61,986 nucleotides of DNA from Oscillospiraceae bacterium (GCA_009783205.1 WRHO01000008.1:1-61986), one strand, 5' to 3'. Positions 1 to 9,135 are shown, counted from the stretch's first letter. A program made the numbers and translations. The notes: generated by a model from the letters alone, not told the origin.

Positions 1-11
1 TGTTTGGTAAG

Positions 12-401
12 TTATTTATAACTTTCAATTATCATGGCATCACCATCCCACAATGTTATTTTTTGACCTATTATTCTAAGCGTAATTTCGTGATTATCAA
101 GAACATTGCCTATATTGTATGTTCCTAATAATTGACCAAAATTGGAAATATTACATGGGTTGTTACCGTCATTGTTTATAAAAGTAGGGCTACCGCAACT
201 ACCACAAAAATTAGATGTAACCGCGAATCCGCACTCGGTACAATAATTATTGTTAAATGCGTTTACATCTAATATTAATGATGTTGTTGATATTACTAAA
301 TAAAATGTAACAACTGTAATCAGTACAGATAAAAAAAGCTTTTTTATCAAGCTATCGTTAAGAAAAAACTTGCCTTTGTATTCTCTTCTGCATATTTTCA
401 T
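12..401 (-). CDS. small membrane-anchored zinc-ribbon protein, hypothetical
   Basis: A 129-residue protein that I do not recognise as a named family. A basic N-terminus is followed by one hydrophobic segment (about residues 21-45), so it is probably a single-pass membrane protein. Just after the segment are two Cys pairs, C54/C57 and C66/C69, spaced like a zinc-ribbon of the kind found in many small Firmicutes proteins. The remaining ~55 residues look beta-rich and contain no catalytic motif I can see. An AGGGGA ribosome-binding site precedes the ATG. It lies 22 bases downstream of the oxidoreductase gamma subunit on the same strand and may share that transcript, but nothing ties its function to it. 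Confidence 0.6.
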   Translation of the reverse strand: MKICRREYKGKFFLNDSLIKKLFLSVLITVVTFYLVISTTSLILDVNAFNNNYCTECGFAVTSNFCGSCGSPTFINNDGNNPCNISNFGQLLGTYNIGNVLDNHEITLRIIGQKITLWDGDAMIIESYK

Positions 402-423
402 AAAGTCCCCTAACTATTCAAGC

Positions 424-960
424 TCACGCATTTAACCCGAGTTCAATTGCCTTAATATTAGTATCAATTAAAGACGCTTTTTTTGCCGAAACAAAAGTTT
501 CGAGTGCTTTTCTGACGGTTTCCGTATCACAAATTCCCGATTCCTTTATCACCTTACCGAGCATAACGATAATTCCGAAATTTGTTGAAAAGCCGTTATC
601 TACCGCTAATTTTGTTGCGGGAACATAGTGACAGGTTATGTCCTTTCCGTCAAATTTTTGGTCAATAATAGAGCTGTCTATAAAAGCCGCGCCGCCTTTT
701 TTCACCGCAGGGACATATTTATCAAAGCTCGGGCTGTTCATACAAATTAGCGTATCGGGCAAGTGAACCACGGGCGAGCCGATTAACAAATCGCTTATAC
801 ATACCGAACAGTTGCAGACGCCGCCGCGCATTGCGGGCCCGTATGACGGCATCCATGTTACCTGTTTATCGCTGACTAAGCCTATATTTGCCAAGAGCTT
901 TCCCGCAAATAAAACCCCTTGTCCGCCAAAACCGGCTATCAGATATTCATTTACTCTCAT
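424..960 (-). CDS. 2-oxoacid:ferredoxin oxidoreductase, gamma subunit
   Basis: Gamma subunit (178 residues) of a multi-subunit 2-oxoacid:ferredoxin oxidoreductase, the cytoplasmic enzyme that decarboxylates a 2-oxoacid to its acyl-CoA and reduces ferredoxin. The N-terminal GFGGQG motif (residues 10-15) and the following VLFAGKLLA helix are typical of the POR/KOR gamma fold. The length fits the family. Its ATG shares one base with the stop of the beta subunit, so the two are translationally coupled. The gene order ferredoxin-alpha-beta-gamma is that of Kor/Vor enzymes. Sequence alone does not settle whether the substrate is 2-oxoglutarate or a branched-chain 2-oxoacid. Confidence 0.9.
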   Translation of the reverse strand: MRVNEYLIAGFGGQGVLFAGKLLANIGLVSDKQVTWMPSYGPAMRGGVCNCSVCISDLLIGSPVVHLPDTLICMNSPSFDKYVPAVKKGGAAFIDSSIIDQKFDGKDITCHYVPATKLAVDNGFSTNFGIIVMLGKVIKESGICDTETVRKALETFVSAKKASLIDTNIKAIELGLNA

Positions 961-1718
961 TATTTTGAGGCTCCTTTCGTAAGCTCTTGTTTTTCCTTGT
1001 ACACGCCGAGAGGATAATACGGAAGCATATTCTCTTTAAGCCATTCGAGGGACGCCGGAGGGGTCAAGCCCCAGTTTGTGGGACAGGTTGATAACAATTC
1101 GATTATCGAAAACCCCTCCCCTCTCATTTGAATTTCAAACGCTTTTTTTATAGCTTTTTTTGCGGCGTTAATGTGTTTTGCATCATGAACCGAGACCCGC
1201 TCCGCATATGCAACGCCGTCGAGCGTCGACAACATTTCGCAAACACGAATCGGAAAGCCCACCTTTTCGGTATCTCTTCCGAAGGGTGAGGTTTGGGTCT
1301 TTTGACCCGGGAGGGTTGTCGGAGCCATTTGTCCGCCGGTCATTCCGTAAATGGTATTGTTGACAAAAATTGTGGTTATGTTTTCGCCCCGCGCCGCCGC
1401 GTGTACAATTTCGGCGGTTCCGATTGCCGCCAAATCGCCGTCCCCCTGATAGGTAAAAACGAGGCGGTCGGGCTTTGCGCGCTTGACCCCGGTTGCAACG
1501 GCGGGTGCGCGCCCGTGCGACGCCTGTACCCCGTCAAAATTAAAATAATTATATCCGAACACGGCGCAACCCACGGGTAAAACCCCGATTGTCGTGTTCA
1601 TAATATCCATTTCGTCAATAACCTCCGCGACCAATCTGTGTATCACACCATGAGTACACCCGGGACAATAATGGGTCGGGGTATCGGCTAAGGCGTTCGG
1701 TCTTGTGAATTTCGGCAT
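960..1718 (-). CDS. 2-oxoacid:ferredoxin oxidoreductase, beta (TPP-binding) subunit
   Basis: Beta subunit (252 residues) that binds thiamine diphosphate and Mg2+. The CPGC motif at residues 18-21 is typical of KorB/VorB-type beta subunits. The TPP motif runs from GDGD (92-95) to NNTIYG (120-125), with the usual spacing of about 27 residues. This class carries no complete ferredoxin domain of its own, which fits the separate ferredoxin gene in the operon. It overlaps both neighbours by a single base, so the three large subunits are tightly coupled. The last codons (KQELTKG) fall in a copy of the dispersed AACAAGAGCTTAC element described elsewhere. Confidence 0.92.
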   Translation of the reverse strand: MPKFTRPNALADTPTHYCPGCTHGVIHRLVAEVIDEMDIMNTTIGVLPVGCAVFGYNYFNFDGVQASHGRAPAVATGVKRAKPDRLVFTYQGDGDLAAIGTAEIVHAAARGENITTIFVNNTIYGMTGGQMAPTTLPGQKTQTSPFGRDTEKVGFPIRVCEMLSTLDGVAYAERVSVHDAKHINAAKKAIKKAFEIQMRGEGFSIIELLSTCPTNWGLTPPASLEWLKENMLPYYPLGVYKEKQELTKGASK

Positions 1719-2773
1719 TATTTCAACCTCCTGACTACATCTAAAATCTCTTGCGGGCCGGGGACAAACCCCCCCTGTCTCCCGTAAAACTCAACGGGGA
1801 TTTTATGCTCGAGAGCCATTTTTACATCATCTACCATTTGCCCTAACGACATTTCCACAACAAGGACTTTTTTGGCATTTTTACAGGCTTTTACAATCGC
1901 GTTTACGGGGAAAGGCGATATGGTTACGGGGCGGAAGGTTCCGACCTTCAACCCCTCCTCGCGAGCCATTTCCATAGCCGACTGTACAACGCGGGAGGCG
2001 GAGCCGTAAGCCGCAATAACTATATCGGCGTCGTCACAATTGACCGATTCCGATTGGGTGTGGTTGGCTTTTAATTTCTCGAACCTTTTTTCTCTCGCCG
2101 TAATAGTTTGTTCGAGCTCCTCCGACTCAATTTGTAACGAGGTTATAATGTTCTTTTTCCGCTTACCCATATGTCCGTCCGCAACCCAATCGAATGTCTT
2201 TTCGGGCTTTTCAATTACTTCCTCATCATCAAAGCTCACCGGCTCCATCATCTGCCCGAGCAAGCCGTCCGCTAAGATAATTACGGGTGTGCGATATTCC
2301 TCCGCTATGTCAAAAGCCTTCGTCGTTACATCTACCATTTCTTGAACCGAATACGGCGCGAAAACGGGCAAATGTAAATCGCCGTGACCTAAAGCGCGCG
2401 TTGTTTGGAAATAATCCGCCTGTGACGGTTGTATCGTTCCGAGTCCCGGGCCGCCGCGTTGAACACTTAGTATAACTGCGGGTAAATCCGCACCCGCCAT
2501 GTAGGATATACCCTCCGTCTTAAGCGAAATGCCCGGTGAGGAAGAAGACGTCATACAGCGCGTCCCCGTCGCCGCACAACCGTATACCATATTGATTGCG
2601 GCTATTTCCGACTCGGCTTGTAAAAATACGCCGCCGTGTTGATGAAGCTTTGCCGACATATACGCGCCGACCTCATTTTGCGGGGTAATCGGGTAACCGA
2701 AATAACATTTACAACCCGCGCGAATTGCCGCCTCAGCAACCGCCTCGTTACCCTTCATTAATGTTTTTTTCAT
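1718..2773 (-). CDS. vorB: 2-oxoacid:ferredoxin oxidoreductase, alpha subunit (VorB/KorA type)
   Basis: Alpha subunit (351 residues) carrying the pyrimidine-binding and transketolase C-terminal domains. GYPITPQNE (26-34) and the conserved AESE region (about 53-56), which supplies the acidic residue that activates TPP, are both present. A Rossmann-like C-terminal half follows from about residue 245. The length and motif set resemble clostridial proteins usually labelled 3-methyl-2-oxobutanoate dehydrogenase subunit VorB, but KorA of 2-oxoglutarate oxidoreductase looks very similar, so substrate and symbol are tentative. It is transcribed after the ferredoxin gene across a ~95-base gap that contains a dispersed AACAAGAGC element. 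Confidence 0.88.
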   Translation of the reverse strand: MKKTLMKGNEAVAEAAIRAGCKCYFGYPITPQNEVGAYMSAKLHQHGGVFLQAESEIAAINMVYGCAATGTRCMTSSSSPGISLKTEGISYMAGADLPAVILSVQRGGPGLGTIQPSQADYFQTTRALGHGDLHLPVFAPYSVQEMVDVTTKAFDIAEEYRTPVIILADGLLGQMMEPVSFDDEEVIEKPEKTFDWVADGHMGKRKKNIITSLQIESEELEQTITAREKRFEKLKANHTQSESVNCDDADIVIAAYGSASRVVQSAMEMAREEGLKVGTFRPVTISPFPVNAIVKACKNAKKVLVVEMSLGQMVDDVKMALEHKIPVEFYGRQGGFVPGPQEILDVVRRLK

Positions 2774-2868
2774 ATACTCCTAACTCCTATTCTTTTGTAA
2801 GCTCTTGTTTAGCACCGAGAAACTTTTTGCCCCGCTCAATCGTATATTAAGTAGGGGGCTACTATAAA

Positions 2869-3069
2869 TTAAGATATCGCGATAGCACAATCGGGACACA
2901 TAACGGCGCACAAGGCGCATCCGGTACAGGCGTTTTGGTCGGTACATTCGGCGGTGTAATATCCGCTTTTGTTTAACCGCTCCGACTGCATTTCGATAAT
3001 CTTTTTGGGGCAGGCGTTCACACATAAGGTACAGCCCTTACAGCGTTCAAAATCAAGATTAAATTTCAT
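2869..3069 (-). CDS. 2[4Fe-4S] ferredoxin subunit of the oxidoreductase
   Basis: A 66-residue ferredoxin-type protein with two complete CxxCxxCxxxCP motifs: C10/C13/C16/C20 and C48/C51/C54/C58. Each set should ligate part of the two [4Fe-4S] clusters. It is the electron-transfer (delta/KorD-like) subunit that passes electrons from the TPP site to soluble ferredoxin. AAAGGAATG lies just upstream of the ATG. It lies between the MinD-like ATPase gene and the alpha subunit on one strand. A much longer overlapping frame in the same place has no motifs and was discarded. Confidence 0.92.
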   Translation of the reverse strand: MKFNLDFERCKGCTLCVNACPKKIIEMQSERLNKSGYYTAECTDQNACTGCALCAVMCPDCAIAIS

Positions 3070-3096
3070 TATAATACATTCCTTTCATATATATAG

Positions 3097-3127
3097 CAAC
3101 TGTCAACTGTCAATTGTTCGTCAACTG
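3097..3127 (-). repeat. heptamer (TTGACAG) array at a stop codon, copy 1
   Basis: On the strand of the ATPase gene this reads CAGTTGA, CGAA, CAATTGA, CAGTTGA, CAGTTG: degenerate seven-base units with a short CGAA interruption. The array supplies the last codons and the TGA of the ATPase gene and runs into the space before the ferredoxin gene. Confidence 0.8.
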
Positions 3128-3739
3128 CCAAGGTGGTTTGACATATACTTTTACAGGAAGCTCAATAAGCTTAAGCCCCGTAATTCGTACAACCTCTTCT
3201 GCGAACGGTTTCGACTCGGCAATGACCGCCGCGGTCGTTTCCTCTCCCAAATGGGAGTTGTTGAATAAAGCCGTGCATTTTAAGCCGGAGCTGTCTTCAA
3301 TGAGCCTCATGAGTTCGACAGCCTGTCCCGCCGATTGGGTCAGATAGCGATAACGGTTAATCACATAAATCATTTCGTACCCGTATTCTTTAATAACGGG
3401 CGAAAACCTTCCTAAAACCTTCGCGCCCTCGGGGTCGCCGCCTACGTCCAATATAACTCTGTCGCTTCGGTCGACCGCACCCTTTAGGTCGAGATTAATT
3501 GCGGGAACGTCCACGCTCCCCGCCGCAAAATCCGAAGCGATTAAATCGACCCCGTTTTTCTTGAACAACGATTTGTACTCGGCGGTTCGGAAATAGGGGT
3601 TGACTATATCGAGGTCGGCAATTTTTACGCTTTCACCCGCTTTTTTGACCGACAGAGCGAGGTTTACGGCAAAATTTGTCTTTCCCGCCCCATAATGCCC
3701 CGTAACAATTGTGATTTTCGGAACTCTTTCTATACACAT
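3110..3739 (-). CDS. MinD/ArsA/CobQ-like P-loop ATPase heading the oxidoreductase operon
   Basis: A 209-residue SIMIBI-class NTPase. The deviant Walker A motif GHYGAGKT spans residues 14-21, ADLDIVNPY (41-49) resembles the switch region of ParA/MinD/ArsA proteins, and DVGGDPEG near residue 97 fits Walker B. No membrane segment or metal-binding Cys motif is visible. It is the first gene of the oxidoreductase operon. Its job there is unknown; a role in cofactor or Fe-S assembly of the complex is only a guess from position. The last five codons and the stop (QLTNN, then TGA) are made of the heptameric TTGACAG repeat. The promoter's -10 box ends six bases before the ATG, so the mRNA is probably leaderless. 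Confidence 0.8.
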   Translation of the reverse strand: MCIERVPKITIVTGHYGAGKTNFAVNLALSVKKAGESVKIADLDIVNPYFRTAEYKSLFKKNGVDLIASDFAAGSVDVPAINLDLKGAVDRSDRVILDVGGDPEGAKVLGRFSPVIKEYGYEMIYVINRYRYLTQSAGQAVELMRLIEDSSGLKCTALFNNSHLGEETTAAVIAESKPFAEEVVRITGLKLIELPVKVYVKPPWQLTNN

Positions 3740-3745
3740 CTGATT

Positions 3746-3774
3746 ATTATAGCTTAAAACAACATATTTGTCAA
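3746..3774 (-). promoter_or_regulatory. sigma-A promoter of the ATPase/oxidoreductase operon
   Basis: On the minus strand: TTGACA, a 17-base spacer, TATAAT, then six bases and the ATG of the ATPase gene. With normal spacing, transcription starts at the A of the ATG, and no Shine-Dalgarno sequence fits between. Confidence 0.8.
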
Positions 3775-3820
3775 TAAAAATTTTTACATATAAATTTTTT
3801 ATAAAATATCAATAAAACGG

Positions 3821-3849
3821 TTGAATTAATAAAAAAAATATGTTATAAT
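3821..3849 (+). promoter_or_regulatory. sigma-A promoter of the cellulase gene
   Basis: TTGAAT, a 17-base spacer, TATAAT. About 40 bases lie between the -10 box and the ATG, with GAGAGGA as ribosome-binding site. It is back to back with the oxidoreductase promoter in a very AT-rich 149-base divergent spacer. Confidence 0.8.
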
Positions 3850-3888
3850 TTTAATAATTTACATAAAATTGTGTTATGAGAGGAATTT

Positions 3889-6800
3889 ATGATTATGAAA
3901 AACTTTAAAAAAAGGGCGATTTCAATTCTGCTCGCTTGTGTAATGTTAATATCGGTTACATCGGCGTTTCCCGCAGCTGCGGGAAGCGAATCAAAAGCCG
4001 CCGACAACAATGACCGATTTTTCAGCAATACCGACGACGAAGCGGAATATGACATTTTTGACGGGATAGAAATACTTTGCTCGATAGTCGGGGCAATAGT
4101 TATGACGCCTTTTGAAAAAGCGGTGTTCAACTTAGCCAAGAAAAGCGACGAACCCGAAATTTTTGACTTTATCGAAATACTTACAAATCTTGTGGGCGTA
4201 ACCAACCACAAGCGCATTATGCCCCCGTTCCCCCCCACCGAAAGCCCGAACGATACAACAAAAAAGGCGGGCGGCGCGTGGAAACAGCTTGATGATAATA
4301 CGTGGATGCCGCCCGAATCATTTGACGCAACCGCAAAGAAGCATTGGAGTCCCGCTAAAGCGGATTTGTCCAATTGGGTCAAACAAGATAACGGCTCGTA
4401 TAAAATCGGAGCCGGTGTTGTCGAAACCGAAACGACAACCCCCGCAGAAACAACACCGCCATTACCCGCTTGTGACGCGCCCGGCTGTGACGGGAAGTGC
4501 AGAGACCCGATAACGGTTGATTTCGGCACGATTTTGCCTAAAGCGGACGGCGTAACCGCCGATTTCAGAAACCTTACCGCTAAACAGCTTACGAACGAAA
4601 TAAGAGCGGGCTGGAACCTCGGTAATACATTTGACGGATATAATAAGAGACCGCCCGTTGTTGCCGGTCACGCAATAACGGCAGATATGACCGGGCCTAA
4701 CATAAGGTCGATTGAAACACAATGGCTCCCCGACGAGGCGCAAATTGTCGGACAATCGAGCGGAAGACCCGCTAACGAAACGCGACAATCGCTTATTAAA
4801 GAGGTAAAGAGACAGGGGTTTGACGCAATAAGAATACCCGTGACCTGGTTTAAAGTCGCCGACCCCGACAAAAATTTAACGATTCACCCTAATTTCATGA
4901 AACGGATAAAGACCGTTGTCGACTGGGCTTATGAAGAAGGTATGTACATTATTCTCAACACCCACCACGAGGAATACCTCATGCCTATTTCGACGATTGA
5001 TAAAAACGACCCCGATTATAAGCCTAACGAAAAAAATACGCCCATGGAGATAACCGCCGAGGACAGAGAGCTTGCCGAATCGACGGTGGAAAGGCTGTGG
5101 GAGCAAATTGCCGAGGAGTTTAAGGATTATAACGAAAGATTAATTTTTGAGGGCATAAACGAGCCGAGAACGGTGCTTTCCGACAGAGAATGGATGGGCG
5201 GCTTTGAGTTCGAACGCGAAATGATTAACAACCTCACCCAAATCTTTGTTGACACCGTAAGGGCAACCGGCGGCAACAACCGCTACAGAGTTCTCATGGT
5301 TCCTACCTATGCCGCATCTTCACACACCTCCGCGTTCGGTTATTCCGCAACTGCGCCGGGACAATACGGCGAATACAAAATGCCCACGGATATTCCCGAA
5401 AACATGGCAAACGGAAAACCCACTAAAATCGCGCTTTCGATACACGCTTATTTGCCGACGGCGTTCGCTCTTAACGGAACTCAAAAAACATTTAATATAA
5501 ACAGGGTGCAGGACACCGGAACGGTAACAAACGCGCTCACCGCCGTAAAGAATCACGCGGACAGAATGGGTGTTCCGGTAGTTCTCGGCGAATGGGGTTC
5601 GCCTAATCAGAGCAACACCGATGACAGGGCGACCCACGCGAGATTTTATGTAGGCGAAGCGCGCAAATTAGGGATGCCGACTTTTTGGTGGGACAACGGT
5701 GCGATTCTCCCCCCGAGACTAACCGATAAGCCGGAGCATACCTACGCGTTGTTCACGAGACAGCCCGTTCCGTATATAGAAAACACAACAACCCATATAT
5801 CGGATTTTCTCAACCTTCCTAAAATAAAGAACTCAATATTGTGCGGCGCGGGCCCCGTGCGACCTAAGGTTCCGGCTCCGCTCGGGTCGGCGATTACCTC
5901 CGAAATTGCCGGTGAATCGTTGGTATACGGCGTTGCGAGCTTATCGGCGTCTGTCGGCGAAGAACCGTCTTATACAATATATGACTTTCTCGAAATTCTT
6001 CAACATCTTGTTAATATAACCGTATTGAACGAGTTTGAAAAAGAGGTATATAATTTAACGAACAATATAAACGGCCCGACAATCTTTGACGCAATAAGGA
6101 TTTTAGAATACCTTGTAGGATTAGAGCGGTTTGACCGCCGCGTACCAAACTTCCCGCCTTTACGAAAGGGCGGGATATCCGTCGATATTGCGGGCGGCGT
6201 ATGGGTCGAGGTAAAGGTCAATCATTTTCAGCCGCCCAACGGCTGGAACCCTCAAACACACTGGAACCCCGAGAAAACCGATTTGGGTTGGGTCGAGTTT
6301 GACGACGGTACATGGGGCATACCGGAGGGTGTTACAACCACCGTTACCGCTTTGCCTGTACCGACAATTGCATCATCGGCTTTGGCTACGACCGCTCTGA
6401 TTGAAACGAATACCGACACCGATACCGTTAATGCTACGGAAACGGATAATGTTACCGATGATACCACCGTTGTCACCCCCGAAAGCGTGAGCGACGCCAC
6501 AACAACCGTTCCAACCACAACCACAACCGTAACACTCCCCGCAACGGTTACATCGACCGTCCCCGTTACGGTCACGACCGACGCCACAACCGTTACCCCT
6601 GCAATTACAACAACCGTGAGCGTGACCTCGACCGACGTCGTTACAACAACCGTAAATGATACAACGCTCACAACGCTTACAACACTCACCGAAACGACTC
6701 CGATTATTACGACCGTTGATACAACTATGCCGCCGATTGAAACCACGACAACACCGACGGAACCTACAACGACCGTTACCGAAACAACTATAACCGACGT

Positions 6801-9135
6801 TGTTACAACCGTACCGCCGGACACCGACGAACCAACCCTCCCCCCGACAACCGCAAGCACGTCGACGGAGGTTGTTTCCGAGACGACGGTCACAACCGCG
6901 GCAATCCAAGGCAATGTAATTTACGATATGCAAAAGGACTCTGACGAGAATTTGAACGCATTAGCTAAGGTTAATACGAGCGCGGGCTTCCTGCGTAGTG
7001 CAGGCTCGTCGACACAGGGTACATTGATAAATGTAAATACAAATAGCCCCAAAACAATAACCGTAACGGGAAGAAGCGGAACATCACAGGGAATACAGGT
7101 TAATATTGATGAAATAGCCGCAATTGTTAAAACCGGGTATGCATATGTGATTGAATACACCGGGTATTTCCCGAACGACCCAACCGCAGTTGCGAGAATA
7201 CGAAGCGAATACGATAATGCCGACGATAAGGTCGTTTTAGCCAAAGCCGCCGCAGTAAACGGCTCGTTTACCGTGTCGGTAGCGAGAACCGCCGAGGAGA
7301 TTAAAGCGGACGGCGGCGTTCGATACAGTCTCGGGAATGAATCGGGGAATATAGACATTATATATACGGGTATTCGAATTATTGAGTTTCCGTGGGAAGG
7401 CTCTGCAACCGCCCCGATTACCTCAAACACGCCCGATATAAATACCGATATTACGACCGTTCCGACCACCGATATTACAACCGTCCCTACCACCGATATT
7501 ATGAGCGTTACTTCTTACACCGACCCCACAACAAACGCCACAACGCCCGAGCCCACAACCCCCGTAATTACAACCACAACCCCGATAATTACGACAACGG
7601 TAATTACAACCACAACCGTTGCGGTCACAACCCCCGTTGTAACTACGCCGGCATTTGACGGGTATACAATTACGTTTAACGCAAACGGCGGCACACTTGC
7701 CGCGGGTTCACCGACGAGTGCGAAAACATATCCCGATTCGGGTAAGCTCCCGACAGCCGTCGGAACGAGTCTTACCGGCACAAATGCGCCGACGAGAAGC
7801 GGATATACCTTCGCCGGTTGGTTCGACACATCGTCCTCGAGCGGCGGTAATACCGTCACCTTCGGCTCGAGCAGCGGTACAATATTCACCGGTAACGCAA
7901 CTATTTACGCGAGATGGACTGCGAATCCCACGGGGTACACAATCACATTTGACCATAACTATACCGGTAAACCCGCTAATATCCTTGTGAAAACCCGTTC
8001 ATCGGGTGAAATAGCAACTGCCGATTTCCCCGAAAAGCCCACAAGAAGCGGCTATACCTTCGTAGGTTGGTTTAACACGTCCGCGACAAGCGGCGGCACG
8101 GAAATAAAGGCGGGTTCGAGCAGCGGTACTATATTTACAAAGGACGAGACGGTATACGCACGCTGGTCACAGGAATCGCAAAGCGGAACGGGTCCTTACG
8201 GAAAACACGGAAAGCTCAAGGTTCAAGGTGCGAATATAGTTGATAAAAACGGTAATGTGTATCAGCTTTACGGAATGTCAACCCACGGAATTAACGACGG
8301 TTGGTACCCAAAATTTGTAAACAAGGACGCCTTTAAAACCTTACGCGACGATTGGAACACAAACTGTATACGTTTAGCTATGTACACCGGCGAATACAAC
8401 GGATACGCGGGCGGCAACGGTAACGGCGGAAGCTCAAACAACAAAACGGTATTGAAAAACCGCATTAAAGACGCCGTAAGCTATGCCGACGAACTCGGTA
8501 TGTACGTTATAATCGACTGGCACATTCTTGCCGACAATAATCCTAACACGTATTTAACTCAAGCTAAGGAATTTTTCGGCGAAATGTCTAAGCTTTATAA
8601 AGACCATAATAATATACTTTATGAAATTTGTAACGAGCCTAACGGCGGAACCTCGTGGAGCCAAATAAAAACCTATGCAAATGAGGTTATTCCGGTAATA
8701 AGGGCGAATAACCCCGACGCAATTATAATTGTCGGTACCCCCACCTGGAGCCAGGATATTCACACGGCACAGTCGTCCCCCCTCTCGTTCAGCAATGTTA
8801 TGTATACAATGCACTTCTATGCGGATACACATAAGGCAACCTTCAGAACGCGGCTCGAAAACTGTATGAAAGCGGGATTCCCCATATATGTTACCGAATT
8901 TGCTATTTGCAGTGCGGACGGCGCGGGTTCAAACAATACCTCGGAGGGGCAAGCGTGGTTAGACCTACTGAACAAATATAATGTCAGCTACAACGCCTGG
9001 AGCCTTAGCAATAAAAACGAAACGAGCGCGGTGGTAGCGTCGGGTTCGAGTAAGCTTTCGGGTTGGTCGGACAGCGATTTAAGCACCTGGGGAAAATGGA
9101 TTAGAACACATTTTAAAAGCAAAACGAATCAATGA
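3889..9135 (+). CDS. secreted modular cellulase with two GH5 catalytic domains
   Basis: A 1748-residue exported beta-glucanase. Residues 1-30 are a signal peptide. Two degenerate dockerin-like helices (IFDGIEILCSIVG, IFDFIEILTNLVG, ~50-105) precede a Trp-rich module (~129-175). The first GH5 domain (~229-650) carries GWNLGNTFD, the acid/base in NEP (E425) and the nucleophile in LGEWG (E568), most like subfamily GH5_4. A second dockerin-like pair (~695-745) and Trp-rich module (~769-815) repeat the first set. A Thr-rich linker, a beta-rich CBM-like domain (~1010-1174), another Thr linker and two InlB/Flg_new-type repeats (each ending in ARW) follow. The second GH5 domain (~1438-1747; E1583 in NEP, E1670 in VTEF) resembles GH5_2. 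It is monocistronic, with its own promoter and terminator. Confidence 0.93.
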   Translation: MIMKNFKKRAISILLACVMLISVTSAFPAAAGSESKAADNNDRFFSNTDDEAEYDIFDGIEILCSIVGAIVMTPFEKAVFNLAKKSDEPEIFDFIEILTNLVGVTNHKRIMPPFPPTESPNDTTKKAGGAWKQLDDNTWMPPESFDATAKKHWSPAKADLSNWVKQDNGSYKIGAGVVETETTTPAETTPPLPACDAPGCDGKCRDPITVDFGTILPKADGVTADFRNLTAKQLTNEIRAGWNLGNTFDGYNKRPPVVAGHAITADMTGPNIRSIETQWLPDEAQIVGQSSGRPANETRQSLIKEVKRQGFDAIRIPVTWFKVADPDKNLTIHPNFMKRIKTVVDWAYEEGMYIILNTHHEEYLMPISTIDKNDPDYKPNEKNTPMEITAEDRELAESTVERLWEQIAEEFKDYNERLIFEGINEPRTVLSDREWMGGFEFEREMINNLTQIFVDTVRATGGNNRYRVLMVPTYAASSHTSAFGYSATAPGQYGEYKMPTDIPENMANGKPTKIALSIHAYLPTAFALNGTQKTFNINRVQDTGTVTNALTAVKNHADRMGVPVVLGEWGSPNQSNTDDRATHARFYVGEARKLGMPTFWWDNGAILPPRLTDKPEHTYALFTRQPVPYIENTTTHISDFLNLPKIKNSILCGAGPVRPKVPAPLGSAITSEIAGESLVYGVASLSASVGEEPSYTIYDFLEILQHLVNITVLNEFEKEVYNLTNNINGPTIFDAIRILEYLVGLERFDRRVPNFPPLRKGGISVDIAGGVWVEVKVNHFQPPNGWNPQTHWNPEKTDLGWVEFDDGTWGIPEGVTTTVTALPVPTIASSALATTALIETNTDTDTVNATETDNVTDDTTVVTPESVSDATTTVPTTTTTVTLPATVTSTVPVTVTTDATTVTPAITTTVSVTSTDVVTTTVNDTTLTTLTTLTETTPIITTVDTTMPPIETTTTPTEPTTTVTETTITDVVTTVPPDTDEPTLPPTTASTSTEVVSETTVTTAAIQGNVIYDMQKDSDENLNALAKVNTSAGFLRSAGSSTQGTLINVNTNSPKTITVTGRSGTSQGIQVNIDEIAAIVKTGYAYVIEYTGYFPNDPTAVARIRSEYDNADDKVVLAKAAAVNGSFTVSVARTAEEIKADGGVRYSLGNESGNIDIIYTGIRIIEFPWEGSATAPITSNTPDINTDITTVPTTDITTVPTTDIMSVTSYTDPTTNATTPEPTTPVITTTTPIITTTVITTTTVAVTTPVVTTPAFDGYTITFNANGGTLAAGSPTSAKTYPDSGKLPTAVGTSLTGTNAPTRSGYTFAGWFDTSSSSGGNTVTFGSSSGTIFTGNATIYARWTANPTGYTITFDHNYTGKPANILVKTRSSGEIATADFPEKPTRSGYTFVGWFNTSATSGGTEIKAGSSSGTIFTKDETVYARWSQESQSGTGPYGKHGKLKVQGANIVDKNGNVYQLYGMSTHGINDGWYPKFVNKDAFKTLRDDWNTNCIRLAMYTGEYNGYAGGNGNGGSSNNKTVLKNRIKDAVSYADELGMYVIIDWHILADNNPNTYLTQAKEFFGEMSKLYKDHNNILYEICNEPNGGTSWSQIKTYANEVIPVIRANNPDAIIIVGTPTWSQDIHTAQSSPLSFSNVMYTMHFYADTHKATFRTRLENCMKAGFPIYVTEFAICSADGAGSNNTSEGQAWLDLLNKYNVSYNAWSLSNKNETSAVVASGSSKLSGWSDSDLSTWGKWIRTHFKSKTNQ

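Noticed and set aside
2780-3025. 81-residue frame overlapping the ferredoxin gene
   Set aside because: The ferredoxin with eight correctly spaced cysteines occupies the same DNA in another frame.
6252-6933. Two long open frames opposite the Thr-rich linker of the cellulase
   Set aside because: The Val-rich and Cys/Arg/Gly-rich products are the complement of ACA/ACC threonine codons in a linker and have no ribosome-binding site.
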